The notes under the pieces were generated by a model. That model had not been told where the DNA came from, searched no databases, and was given only the letters and a program-made list of their open reading frames with translations. From positions 1,116,001 to 1,180,000 of the forward strand of contig NC_064675.1 of assembly GCF_023278565.1 (NCBI RefSeq): DNA of 64,000 nucleotides. The letters are read 5' to 3'. Both the position numbers and the translations under genes were made by a program. Positions within the stretch are counted from its first letter, which is position 1. Each line of letters opens with the position of its first letter. This DNA is from Colletotrichum lupini (Eukaryota > Ascomycota > Sordariomycetes > Glomerellales > Glomerellaceae). Shown one piece after another: positions 47,350 through 58,658 of the stretch.

Positions 47350-47435
47350 TCCGATATGGTGTAGTGGCCAACATGATGCCCTCTCATCTTGTGAGAGGTT
47401 AGGCATAGCCCCGAGTTCGATTCTCGGTTTCGGAA
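47350..47435 (+). tRNA. tRNA-Glu (anticodon CTC) with 14-nt intron
   Basis: Acceptor TCCGATA pairs with TTTCGGA except for one T-T mismatch at the sixth pair; discriminator A. The A box is TGGTGTAGTGG. The anticodon stem ATGCC/GGCAT encloses CTCTCA, a 14-nt intron after position 37, then A. The T arm CCGAG-TTCGATT-CTCGG is perfect. The body closely resembles eukaryotic tRNA-Glu. The acceptor mismatch may slightly weaken it. Confidence 0.88.
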
Positions 47436-48133
47436 ATTAGCAAGACGTGTCTCAAACGGCTTAACTTTTGTTTTTCGCGGTAGAACCCACTTTATGTCTT
47501 ATTATCTATCCATGCCTTTTCTAGATAACTTACACTTAACTTACCCGACTGGATTCACTGAATTACCTGGTCATGTATAAGTCATAGGCGAAAGTATTTG
47601 CCGATAACGACTACTACGACCATGCATGCATATTATCTAACACACTTACAAGTCTCGCTATGGTCGCGAAGTATTGAGTCAAACTCAACGGCTTGTTCAC
47701 TTTGGAGTAAGCACTGTTTAGTGAATAGATCAGAATGCCGCTGGTGGTGTACTGGGCGGTCGGGCATTTGATCTAAACCCCGTGAAGCTGACTCTCCCGC
47801 CGTCGAGCGGTGCATACCCCGCGGGATTGACGCATGCATTTCGGGACGACAGCAATTCGGATCGCGGAATGTCGGCGATTGGAAATCAATAGGCCCCACA
47901 ATCGATGCCGAGCCCGGGAGTGGGTCTCGGACATTGCGAGAAACAGCTTAGAAATCCTGAATGACTAATGGCCACTGCCGCGGGTTCATGGTGATGCAAT
48001 CATCCAGTCGTCTCATTCGCGCGCCCTATTACGCCCTACGAGTCCTCCTTTTAAACTCCCGTCCCCTGACCCTCGCACGGCATTGTGTAATTCAACATCA
48101 GCCCTGCATTTGACGTGAATATAAGGTACTATT
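47436..48133. other. Intergenic region before the AsaB-like gene
   Basis: About 700 bases with the presumed promoter; no recognisable gene. Confidence 0.5.
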
Positions 48134-49188
48134 ATGAGCACAATCCTACGACGAACTTCAATACTCACATCATCAATCAAAACCAGTCTCAGAACCAACA
48201 ATATTCCCCGCATCATCCACACTAGACCCCTCGCAACAATGACTACCGGCAACTTCCGCTATCTAGACCCCGCGACTCTGGAGGGCAGCATGCCCTGGGC
48301 AAAGGTCGATACAGACGTAACCTCTTTTAGCCGGCTCGAGCGCCGCCGCTCAGTGGTGAACATCCGCGAGTCGACGGAAGAGTTCGGCACCGACGTCTCC
48401 GGCTTCGCCGTGTACAACTCACCTGCTAAGGAGAAGGACTTCATCGACGATGAGGCAGTGCGAAGCGGCTACTATGCCGAAGTGGAGGCACTCCTGAGGG
48501 AGAAGTTGCCCGGTGTGAAGAAAGTTGTGATTTTTGACCACACCATCCGGAGGAGGGAGAAGAGCAGCCCTAGACAGCCTGTACAGCAGGTGCATGTCGA
48601 CCAGACGCCCGGCGCGGCGGAAGCGCGTGTGAGGAGGCATGTTCCGGGAGCTGAGGCGGATGAGCTGGTCAATGGACGGTACCAGATTATCAATGTCTGG
48701 AGACCGATCGGACACCCAGCGAGTGACTTCCCGCTTGCGGTGATTGACTGGCGGACGACGGAGCCTAAGGATCTGATCGCTGTGGATCTGTTGTACCCCA
48801 GGAGGACGGATTCCGATGACGATGATCGGGGCAAGGAGGTGCTTCCGGACCCGGCTTTGGCGCGGTCGACGGAGAATTACGATGTCAAGGGTGAGTGTGT
48901 CCCTCACTGTAGTAGAATTCCAAGCACGTTCATTTCGCTAACATCAATGCAGGCGAGACTTTCTCTGTCGCACCAAGCGACAAGCACAAGCTGTATTACG
49001 CCAAAGATATGACCCCTGACGAAGCCATGTTCATCAAGTGCTTCGACTCGAGAAGCCAAGGGCGACCCGGCGGCAAGCCGGGACGGGCCGATTACACGCC
49101 TCACACGGCCTTTATTGACCCCAACACCCCCGCAGATGCGAAGGGAAGACAAAGCATAGAGGTTAGATGCTTGGTGTTTTATGAGTAG
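48134..49188 (+). CDS. AsaB/CmcJ-like oxygenase family protein, 2 exons
   Basis: Exons 48134-48890 and 48953-49188; 993 nt, 330 residues; intron of 62 nt (GT-AG). Family blocks in order: VVIFDHTIRRR, QQVHVDQTP, a long YQIINVWRPIGHPASDFPLA run ending in VIDWR, PSDKHKLYYAKDMTPDEA, IKCFDSRSQG and HTAFIDP. These define the fungal family annotated as GA4 desaturase, CmcJ or AsaB-like, putative Fe(II)/2-oxoglutarate-type oxygenases often found in secondary-metabolite loci. The first 35 residues are Arg/Ser/Thr-rich and amphipathic, resembling a mitochondrial presequence; a second ATG at 48239 (MTTGNFRYLDPA) is the start seen in most family members. Two products from two starts are possible. The substrate is unknown. 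Confidence 0.85.
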
Positions 49189-49535
49189 AGACCATTTATT
49201 GGAGCACGGACGCCTGTATCATTGTACTTGGGTCAGGTACCTACGGGCTGTTGAAGAAAGTCAGGAGTAATTATCATGAGCCATGAATACTACAAAACAA
49301 AGCATTCAAAAGCATTGGAATAGTTAAGCAAGTGAGTTTGTAATGTATCTTGACGGTGAGATTATTTATGGAAATTATCTAGCGAGCGTGGTTGTGTGCA
49401 TATACTATAAGGTGGACAATGGGTATCTAAGTATGATGCTGGCATATGTACAGCGAACGGCGTAGTTGCAAGAGCAGCAACAAGACGAGGTTTAACACGA
49501 GCTCAAGAGCCCGATTAGGTTAATGAGGAGCAAGA
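49189..49535. other. Intergenic region between convergent genes
   Basis: 347 bases of 3' flank shared by the AsaB-like (+) and GH16 (-) genes; nothing else is seen. Confidence 0.5.
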
Positions 49536-50449
49536 TTAAGTGGACTGGTAGACGGCAACATAGGCGGTCTCCATCATGCTTCCCCAGCCGCCAATGGTAG
49601 AGCCATCCGGGTTTCCGGGCTGTAAGCAGTCAGTCAAACCATCGCCAACAAGCTTTTGTAACGGCATCGACATACCCAGTTACCGCCGACGGCGACATTC
49701 AAGATAAAGAACAACGGCGCGCGAGCCAACGTGTTCCAGATACCCTCGCTCCTGATCCTGGCGCCGCTGATCTGATGAAACTGCTGCCCGTCACGGAACC
49801 ACGTAATCGTCTCCGTCTGCCAGTTGCCAGACCGACGATCAATCTGCAGACGCCAAGTGTGCCACCCCTGATCCGGGATGCCAATGTTACCGCCGATACC
49901 GTTGGGCTCGTTACACGCGCCGCCGGGGAGGATATCGCAGTGGACGGTCCCGTACCCCGTCAGCTGCCCGTTGACCGTCTCGAGGATGTCGAGCTCGCCG
50001 CAACGAGGCCAGCTGACGCCGTTGCGGATAGCGTCGCCGAGAATCCAAAAGGCGGGCCAGATGCCCTTCTTGTTGGCGATGGCGTTGTCGCCGAAGCGGA
50101 TCTGGGCCTCGGCGACGGTGAGGCGGCTGGCGGCGGGGGTGAAGACGTAGCGGGACTCGATGCGGCCCGAGGTCCATGCGCCGTTGCCGTCCTTTTGGGG
50201 CACGATTTGGACGGTGCCGCCGCCTGAGATTTGGAGGTTGGAGCGGGAGGTCGTGTATTCCTGGATCTCGTTGTTGACGTGAAGGTTGGTGATGATGTTC
50301 CAGTTGCCGCCGTTGATCGGGTCGCCTGAAGCGCCGGGGAAGCTATCTTGCCAGAGGCGGGTAAGGCCAGAGTAGTTTGGAGAGTCCCAGGCCCGGGTGG
50401 AGGCTGGGAGAAGGAGGAGGAGGGTTGAGAGGATGGAGTTTGAGTACAT
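49536..50449 (-). CDS. Secreted GH16 family glycoside hydrolase (endo-beta-1,3-glucanase type), 2 exons
   Basis: Exons (minus strand) 50449-49676 and 49619-49536; 858 nt, 285 residues; intron of 56 nt. A signal peptide (MYSNSILSTLLLLLPASTRA) probably ends near residue 20. The catalytic ExDxxE motif is GELDILE with E152, D154 and E157: nucleophile, assisting Asp and acid/base. NKKGIWPAFWILGD and NGGNWNIITN around it are typical of laminarinase-like GH16 enzymes. The mature protein has no extra domain or GPI tail. The short second exon completes the jelly-roll (PGNPDGSTIGGWG). It should cleave beta-1,3(1,4)-glucans outside the cell, for nutrition or cell-wall turnover. Confidence 0.92.
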
Positions 50450-53400
50450 TGTTGCGATGATGCAAAGCTCTAGGAGCTAAGGAACCGTAGTTGGTGTTCT
50501 AGATGTCTGGTCTTACAAAGATGGCTTCAAGGAGTGAATAGAGTTTGAAGCAGACTACTTATCCAAAGTGAAACTGAAAGGACTGTGACGAAGAAGGTTT
50601 ATAAGAGAGAAGAGAGAGAGACTGTGGCTATTCGAAAAGGAAAGGCATGTCTCGGGGAGAGGCACAAGATCACGATGGTGGATGTTGTCGTCGGGGGGAA
50701 GGGCGCACGAGGAGCGGGTTGAAGGACCATGAGGACAGAACGGGAAGCATTCATCATGGGACTTGCTGTATATATACAATAGGAAAAAGGCCAAGTGTGA
50801 GCCTGCAGATGTAACATTGAGCGATGCGTGCCGCGTTGGCCAAGGACCAAGGGTTCTCCTCTGCCCAGCCCTTGGAACAAAGAAGGGCCACCTCAGCGGC
50901 GGGAGCAACCCGCATGTCGAATCTAGACTTGCCTCTTCCAAGTCGTAGTGATACTGTGCTGTAGTCACCGCCGCCCGGTGGGCTACGGGGAGGAGAATTG
51001 TCCCTTTTTTCTTTCCTGTTTAATGACAAGAGTCCCCGAGTCTCAGAGCTGCGTCCAATCTTCAGCAGAGAACGGAGGTCTCAAGGAGGGTGGATGGTAG
51101 TCTGGTTCATATATGCTTACCCCCTGTGCTCTCTCCGTCGTCTAGTGTTGCACAGGGCAAGGCAAATCGGACTTGGATGGTCCGGTCTAGAATATCAGAT
51201 GGCACATGTACGTCCCCGCTACTCACCTCGAAGACCGTGCCCCAAGCCCACGAGAATGGGTGCACCACGCGGTGTAGGAGTGATGGACGGAGGAAGCGTG
51301 CTCCTCTGAGACATGGTCCGCCGCGGGACACACTTCCACATCCTCGGTGGCTCCAATATCTCGGACGCTGGTGCCCCCTTGCGCTCTGATCACGGCCCGT
51401 CCGGTCTGTCAATCACGGATTCGCGGTTGGCACGGCCAATATTCCGAGATGAGGCGGGCGCATAAGCGGAGCGCAGACACTTGTGGCTGGCTTGACAAAC
51501 GTGCATATTACATGTAGTTTGGCAAAAAAGAAAGATTAAGGCTCTTCAAGGGTGACCAATAGAAGTCGAGAAGGACCAACTGATCCGAATATGTCCCTGT
51601 TTTGAGAAACACCGGGGGAACTGGCATGGCTTTTGGGCCCCCAAGTGTCCCTTCGGGAGAGGCTTCATTTCATTTTGGACATCTGCCAATCGGTGACGGA
51701 AGATGGCAAGGCTTTAAAAGCGCCCCGCGAGCGGAAGAAGGGGGACCACGGGGATGTCGAGGGATCGGTACCAGCGGCGCGGCCCCGAGGCCTGTGGTTG
51801 GTTGCGGCTTGAACAGACTGACCCTGGCGACGGCCACGCGGGAAGTGGCGTTCGGCCGCCCTTCCTAGTCCATGGAAGAGGAAAACCCCCAGGAACCCGC
51901 AGATGATTCCAAGGTCTGAGCCTGCTTCGCTTCGGCAGACCTTTGCTATTGTCATATTGAGCTCCCTTCCCGCCTACGGTCTTGGGGTCTTGGGAGGTGG
52001 ACTCCGTTGCCAAGCGGTACATTGTTTTCGTCACGTCCAGTGATTTTGCAGATGGACCCCAAGACTGACGGAGAGACATCAGGCGAGAGATATTGGTGAC
52101 CTTTGTGTGACGGAGCCTAGCGAGAACATATGGGAATGGCGGTACCTGAACGCCACCGCGCTAGCGGCAGTTGTGCAAATCAGTCTAGTAAGCTGCAAGA
52201 TCTAGACACCTGCACTGCGCACATTAGTTGTTGCCCCCCTTTTACTTCTTGTCATGTTTGGCGCAATAAACCAAGTGCTTGGTGTTGGAAAAGGTGACGT
52301 TGCAGGCTCCGAAAGACTGCACGAGGTAGCAAATGCGGACAGCTGCGCTTTTGACAGGCTCAGTGTCTTAGCCAGTCGCTCTCCTCTTGGGAAAAGGGGG
52401 AAGATGGGGTTCTTGTGGGTATAATCCGTTCTGCACCTGACTTTCTTGTGTCCAAACAAGGCCAGTTTCAGGGAACCCTTCAATCAGCCAGCCCAAAGAG
52501 TTCTCTTCTGACTGGCCATTCGTCCAAGTTGGGGAATTAAAAGGGCATGTGAAAAACGCTCGATGGCACCTTGCCAACATGGCTTTAGTGCGGGTGAGGC
52601 GCCTAAGCCAATGCGAATAACTCCCTAGGTTGGTAGCGATTCGGAGTCTGATTGGTTGGGGTCAAAAGTGCAAGGGGGACCGTGATCCTGAAGGGGAAAT
52701 CTCTTTTGCTGTGGTGGAAGTGTGTGGATGAGTGGATTGGACTGGACGCGTGCGTGGCATCAACATAGGGTTGCAATAGAAGAAAGAAAAAAAAAAAGGG
52801 AGGGAAGAATCTGACGATTGGAAAACTTCAGGCATATCGCGTCATGGGGGAAGCCTCATGATTCACGTAGTCGCTTTCTCATTACTAAAGGGCATCTTGC
52901 TTCATGACAGTGCAAGTCAGCAGCTCTCGGTCACTGGGCCGGCACTTGGTGGTGGACCTCCCGACCCGTAAGCCGGCACTAACCCCACAATCCCCCGCGG
53001 TCTTGAGATTCGGTGCTTGCGGTATCACTTCGGCGCGATCGTCTCAGTAGGCTGGTCATGCGACCAGGTCACGTTCTCAAGGTGTATAGAGAGGTAAATC
53101 AATGTGCATCAAACATCATTGCGCTTATCACAACTCTACCTCTATCTGCCGAGAGTGATGAGATAATTACGCTCTTTCGCGGTGATCAATTTTCTCCGAG
53201 ATTTTTGCCTGGGTCACGCTGTTATGGGGCATGTCTGGTAGTTGAGGGCGGGTTCGCAAACTTCAATATGTCTCATGGATGTTGACTCGCTCATTGGGAA
53301 CGTGAACCAGACCAAAAGGACGACTTGAACCCAATGGTGTTCGCGGTACAATAACTACCTTTATTTGGGCCCTCCACCTGGGCTAATGGAAGACAGAAAT

Positions 53401-53477
53401 AAATCCAAAGTTAAGAGAAGAATAGTTGCGTAAAGAACTGCATTCCAAGCGGCGTCGGTTCTTTGGTTCTGGCGAGC
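50450..53477. other. Gene-poor region upstream of GH16
   Basis: Starts with the GH16 promoter side (a TATATATA-like element near 50770). Open frames are short, overlapping on both strands and without motif. An A-run lies near 52785-52800. No gene is supported. Confidence 0.4.
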
Positions 53478-53786
53478 ATGACAGACAACTTCAATATTTG
53501 GGACCCTCGGCTACCTTTCCACTTCACAGGGCACTTGAAGCTGATTGTGGACCATCTCTCTGGAATCAAGATTACTATTCCGCAAGGATGTGGGAACTGT
53601 CTCAAGATGCTCTCAGATGAGTTGACAAATGCACGCAGTGTGATGACAGCAGCTCTCAAGTGCATAGCACCTCTCTCAAAGGACCAGCAGATGCATCTCG
53701 AGAAACGGGCCTCCCAACTTCGGTTGAGAGTAGAAAACGTCATGGACAAGGGCACGATGCACATGGTGTACGCACTCGGCAGCTGA
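53478..53786 (+). CDS. Possible small protein of 102 residues, unknown
   Basis: ATG at 53478 opens a frame of 102 codons. The product (start MTDNFNIWDPRLPF) looks like a soluble, partly helical protein, with heptad-like spacing in the second half (KDQQMHLEKRASQLRLRVE). Composition is more protein-like than that of the other frames nearby, but no family is recognised and no intron or regulatory support exists. It could be a fragment of an older gene. Confidence 0.3.
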   Translation: MTDNFNIWDPRLPFHFTGHLKLIVDHLSGIKITIPQGCGNCLKMLSDELTNARSVMTAALKCIAPLSKDQQMHLEKRASQLRLRVENVMDKGTMHMVYALGS

Positions 53787-54360
53787 GTTGTTTAGTGATT
53801 TGATTCTTCTATGTTCATAGAGGAAGAGAGGTATCACGTGTAATTACACATTTCTGTTTTCACACGTTCGCCATTGGGCTTTCGTCTATCTAAATTACCT
53901 TATTCAAGGTCAATTATGACTAGTTCTATTCCCTGGCACTACCTTGCCCTAGCAAGGGCTTCAATAACGATGTCGTATGCAGATTTTATGGTCCTTCAAA
54001 CTTATGATAAACTGGGCAACAAGTTGAGGAAATAGAACATGGAGTTAACGTTCGTACATTAATTTTACTGGCCTGAGAAAACACCACAGGTGATGTTTAG
54101 CAACTGTCTTATTGACATCACATGACCTTGGTAAGGCCTAGAGTAAGGTAGATGACGCTATCACGACAATTCTACACGTCAAGACTTCCCCTATAGACGG
54201 GCCATAGCTTGCTACAGATTTTCCACAACTAGTAATTCATAAAGAAAAAAATAAAAGCGCGGCGTACGAGGAAATACGCAGAGAATTGAAAGAAATATAA
54301 GAAGGTCCAAAACACAAAAGAGTTCACCCCCCCGGTACTGAACTGGGGGCTACATCTCTG

Positions 54361-54473
54361 GTGCTCATGCTGGGATTCGAACTTGGATACTCGTATGCGC
54401 TAAGCCTGTCGTCGAGTAGGCTGGTTGGCGAAGATAATTGATGTTGACCATTAACCATTCCACCACCACGCCA
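54361..54473 (-). other. tRNA-like sequence or tRNA pseudogene
   Basis: On the minus strand there is an A-box-like TGGTGGAATGG and, about 75 bases further, a perfect B-box core GTTCGAATCCC. The T stem (CCAAG with CCCAG) and the acceptor ends do not pair, so it is either a decayed tRNA, perhaps once with an intron or long variable arm, or a tRNA-derived SINE remnant. Confidence 0.35.
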
Positions 54474-54704
54474 CAGTTTGACCTGACCCCCGGCCTAGGG
54501 GGCGCCTGCTGTGCTGGTGACAGGAATTGCGTTGGAGGGGTATATGAGGGCTTGTTGTGTATTCTGGTGGCAAAAAAAGTTATCGGATGAAGGTTTGTGA
54601 TGTGGCTGGGTGAACCTCAGGAAGGCGCGGCGTTGGTGATGTGGATGGTGGCTGCCCTGGCAACCATTGCGGTTTACCTTATTCACCTCAGCCATACGCT
54701 CAAC

Positions 54705-54739
54705 AGTCTCGGGGTCCAGTCTCGGGGTCCAGTCTCAGG
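54705..54739. repeat. 13-bp tandem repeat, 2.7 copies
   Basis: AGTCTCGGGGTCC occurs twice in a row (54705-54717, 54718-54730), followed by a partial third copy, AGTCTCAGG. Confidence 0.85.
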
Positions 54740-55325
54740 TAAACACATAAAAAGCACGTAAATAAGCCAAAGTTTATGGTAAACCTCCATAAGTACCTCG
54801 ACCTCGACATCCCTGGATGACCTCTTGTTGCAGTCAAGCCAGGTGGCTTGTAGCTATCGGCGAAGTCACATTTCTGGTTTCAAGTGCTGACATTCGTGAT
54901 AGATATCTCCTTGAGTATGTTAAATTCCTGTATGCTAATTAGTGCTACACATACAAAATGATAACCAATGCCAATAATGATGCACCCATGATGGCAAGAC
55001 AGCAACCTTGGCCAAGGAGCCTTGCACGATGTGAAAGGAGAAAAGGCCAATTCATTTACGATGTTTGAATGAAATGCCGATCACTCATTCCAATGTGCTA
55101 TTAGTAGTATTCACTGTTAGGATCTAGACTTGCGAAGAGCATGGTCTCCGGCGTGGTTTGGGTAGATAATAACATCTACTCCTTGTTAAAAGCGGGACCA
55201 GCTACGTCGCACAGTCCCAGTTCAGTGACAAAGTACCAGTACTTGAAGTCTACATGTATGCCCTTATGTTATCATTGTACGGACGAATAATATAGCTCCC
55301 ACCAAAACATCAATGGTATGTCCAA

Positions 55326-57066
55326 TCAGTGTCTTGCTATGGACTCTTCTGAAGTATTGACTACTGCCGTCACTTCGGCGGTCGTAGTCTTCCCGGTAGA
55401 GTCAGTAGGGGCATCAACGTAGCTACCATCGTGCCTGCTGCCGCTTTCAAGCTGCGCATGCTTCGCTTTTCTGTAACGCACATGTTAGAATATCTATTCT
55501 CCTGAGGTTGTAAGGCAAGACCTACTCTTTGCGTTTGATATAAACATCGAGAACGTGCGTCGCAACAATGAGCGCAACAGCACACCCCAGACAGAAAGAG
55601 AATCCCTTGGGATAGCTTGGAGACTCAACAGTCGGGAATGTTAGCAACGGTGTCCAGGCTGTCGACGACTGGGCAATGATGGTGATCATGACAAGGGTGA
55701 ATGACCGCTGTTCCGGAGAGTCTCTGAGGATGGTGTTGACCCAGCCGTGCAGGACACTGGACAGTGCGTTGGACCAGTACATCGTCGAGAAGGCGAACCA
55801 CTTGGCACCCTCGGGCACGTCCCAGACGACAAGCATGATCAAGCCCGTGGCATTCCATAATGAGGAAAAGGTGATAGCCCATGCAGGTCCGAGTACCAAG
55901 TCAGACAGGAAGCAGGCCACGATGTTGTATAGGATCCCCAAGGCTGGCGCAATGGTTCCCATCTCATTGACCTGCGCCGGACTGTAGCGGCCCAAGCTCT
56001 TGATCCAAAGAAGGAAGCTGCCTGTGCTCTTATGGATACCGGCGTTCCAAAACAGCACATCGACAAGCACAACGGTCCAGAATTGCGGGCTGAGGAAGAT
56101 CTGTTTGAGGTGTCCGAGCTTAAACTTGCCGCGGGTGACGTGCCCGCCGCGTTCCAGGCGAGATTTTGCAATCTTGATGTCGTGCTCATTGAGGATCCAG
56201 CGGTTCGGTTGTTCTACAGTGCCCGGGAGGAGAAAGTATCCGAGAATGCCGACAGGGATAGTGATGATCGCGCAGATGATGTACATCCAACGCCAGCCTG
56301 CCATCCCGTTGACACCTTCAAGACGGTGTGATGCTCCAGCTGCGATGAGGCCTGCGGTTAGGGTTCCGAGATTGAGTCCCGTGTAAAAGATACCTCCTCG
56401 CCGTGCAATTTCGTGCCCGCGATACCAAGAGCCTTATGTTGGGGTCAGCATTCTACTTCTCCAGTCAAAAGAGGCCGGTGACATCTCCTACCGAATACGT
56501 AGTGCATAGCGGGGAAGAAGGCTGCTTCGAAGAAGCCCACCATGAATCGGTACGCCGCCAGCTCCCCGAATGAGTGTGCTCGGTATTGCAGCAGGGTGAA
56601 AAGTCCCCAAAGGATATCCATCGCGGGGATGGTCCAGTACATGGGGATGTAAGTGAACAAGAACATGAAGGGCACCATGCCAACAACTGCGCCGACTGTA
56701 TACATTGTCTGGAGTTCGACGAGCTCATTGCCTTTGAAGCCAAGCTCCTCTTTCATTCCTCCGACGTAGGCATTGTCTGTTTTGAATTAGCATGACGTTG
56801 CCAGATAGAAGAGGCAGAGGCTATCAACGGTCGTGAACATACTCAAGTTTGCTTGGTCTGTGTTACTTGTTAGCAGACCGACAGCCAATGAATGGAGAGC
56901 AAATGGCCATACCGATATACTTGACCCAGTACGCTAGAACTGCGTAGGGCACGACAATGAGATCGAGTTTGATGATGAACTTGCGCTCTTCGGGGGTGTC
57001 ATCGTCCGAGTACCACTGGATCTTCCACCACTTCTTCCTGGGGACAGTATTGTCTGCTGTCGCCAT
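55326..57066 (-). CDS. MFS transporter, allantoate/pantothenate permease type (ACS family), 5 exons
   Basis: Exons (minus strand): 57066-56913, 56857-56843 (a 15-nt microexon), 56776-56492, 56432-55526 and 55470-55326; 1506 nt, 501 residues. All introns are GT-AG (55-66 nt). The first helix ends in the family motif YIDQANLNNAYVGGM, spread over three exons. Other blocks: TYIPMYWTIPAMD, GFFEAAFFPAMHYV, GSWYRGHEIARRGG, NRWILNEHDI, and WSNALSSVLHGWVN before RDSPEQRSFT, closest in style to Fen2/Liz1/Dal5 carriers. The tail after the last helix is hydrophilic (ends SEESIARH). It is expected to take up an organic anion such as pantothenate, allantoate or nicotinate at the plasma membrane; the substrate is uncertain. 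Skipping the microexon keeps the frame but removes the motif. Confidence 0.9.
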
Positions 57067-58247
57067 GGTTGCCAGAAACCTATGAACACACTTTCAAGTG
57101 TCGTCAAATTGATTCTAAAAGGCGGAAGGAACCAGGTTGAAAACTGAAATCTCATTCCAAGGTCACCCAAGTCACCGGGTCTGGTCCATAGATATTAGCT
57201 GAACGCTGCCGACCGAGGACACCCCCTGCTGGGGAAAATCCAACATCACTATCGATTGCGCCAGAACATCTCGGACTTGTGCCATGCGAACCGCCCGTCA
57301 ACCATACCCAGATTTGTGGGTAGATTCTCTCCCGCCGAGCATCCCCGGAAGTCGGGGAGCACCCGAAATCGCCAGAATGAAGTCTTTTGCTAGGGGACCT
57401 CGTGCTTGGAGGGGTTGCATATGAAAAGACCCTGCCGGGAGTTGGCCGACATGCTGAGCACGGCGCGGGGGTTCTACTCAAAGAATGAGAAGCGCGTGGG
57501 GCGCGTGGCTGGCAGGACGGTGTGGTGCGTCCAAACTCGATGACCTTAGCTCGAGTCGGCCCAACGTCGTATGGATGATTGAGTGTGCTGATTCCAACTT
57601 AAGGTACTCTAGGGTGAGGATTAAGCCGGCAGCTGAATCTTTCGAAGGATTCCCAAGTGGCAATTGCGGAGTATCCCGCTGTAATTTTCCCTTGTCTGCG
57701 CCGTTGACCGGCAAGCCAGTAATGACGTGCTTAATGGCCTTGATGGTGTTAGATGCCACAGCCCGCGTAATCAAGCCATTGGTCTTACCTTACCTCATGA
57801 TAAATGCCCATACCTTGCGCGCCAAGTACAGCCAACATAGTCGTCTCCTCATTTCTAGATAGCTAGATTTCCTTGCGAAAAGAGATGTCTTTCTGAAAAG
57901 TGAGTTCGGAAATTGCCTTCAACACCTTGAGAGAACAGCATGCTTTACATGTGTGAGTGCATAACCTGAGTTTCATCGCCAAAGCCTTCCGTCTTTCAAG
58001 GCTATTGGTTAATGGCTTCTATTTGAGACAGCAACACAACCAAAAATCAAAGTTGGAGCATGTCACCTGCAATGAAGTGGAGATCTCGGCCGAGTTCACA
58101 TCCCCGCTTCACTGGTACGGGCCGGCTTGACTGATGGATGTTGAAACTCGGAAAGGGTCGTGATATCGAGACGTGGAAACGGGGGTCTTCATCTTTATAT
58201 ATTAAGCTGACTTCTACTGCGCTACATACAGAACACATGTTACCTAA
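57067..58247. other. Intergenic region between the MFS and RidA genes
   Basis: Contains the MFS promoter and the RidA 3' flank. Open frames at 57152-57481 and 57478-57774 (-) have no motif. Confidence 0.45.
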
Positions 58248-58658
58248 CTAAGCCTGACGTTTTGCCTCGACCTCCAGCTCAATCAACATTCCCGGAAGGG
58301 CCAGATGAGACACAGCAATTGCTGTCCAGATAGGTCGATGATCGGGAATCCGTGCCTTCAAACCCTGGACGATAAAGTCGAAAGAGGTCCGGATATCGCA
58401 TGAATATGACCTCAGTGAGTAGACGTCTTCCCATCCTCGGAGGCCTGCTGCCTTGAGGACAATGTCGACGTTCTCGATCGCCAGCTCAACCTGTCTTTTG
58501 GTGTCGTTCGCGTCGAGCGCGCCCGTCTCCGGATCCCAGCCACCTTGTCCAGCGCACTTCACGATGCCGTTGCCGAGGTCCACGGACTGTGAGTAGTGGC
58601 AGGCCTCGCCATAAATCTTTCCAGCGCCAGGAGGGGTGTTGAACTTGATTGAAGACAT
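58248..58658 (-). CDS. RidA/YjgF/UK114 family protein
   Basis: Single exon, 136 residues, the usual family length. Family features: NTPPGAGKIYGEACHYSQ at the start, IVKCAGQGGWDPETG in the first third, TKRQVELAIENVDIVLKAAG in the middle, and HRPIWTAIAVSHLALPGMLIELEVEA at the end, the classic C-terminal strand-and-motif. The Arg that binds the imine carboxylate in authentic RidA enzymes is replaced (HRPIWTAIAV instead of a xSRxTV block), so it may belong to another Rid subgroup. Catalytic members hydrolyse reactive enamines and imines. It lies on the same strand as the MFS gene 1.2 kb away; a shared role is only a guess. Confidence 0.88.
   Translation of the reverse strand: MSSIKFNTPPGAGKIYGEACHYSQSVDLGNGIVKCAGQGGWDPETGALDANDTKRQVELAIENVDIVLKAAGLRGWEDVYSLRSYSCDIRTSFDFIVQGLKARIPDHRPIWTAIAVSHLALPGMLIELEVEAKRQA

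Larger units (their letters stand above)
53787..55325. other. Intergenic region with a tRNA-like remnant and a short tandem repeat
   Basis: Apart from the tRNA-like sequence and the 13-bp repeat listed separately, no gene is visible in this 1.5 kb. Confidence 0.4.

Noticed and set aside
45211..50449. Secondary-metabolite gene cluster
   Set aside because: P450, AsaB-like oxygenase and GH16 are present, but no backbone synthase, cluster transporter or regulator is seen.
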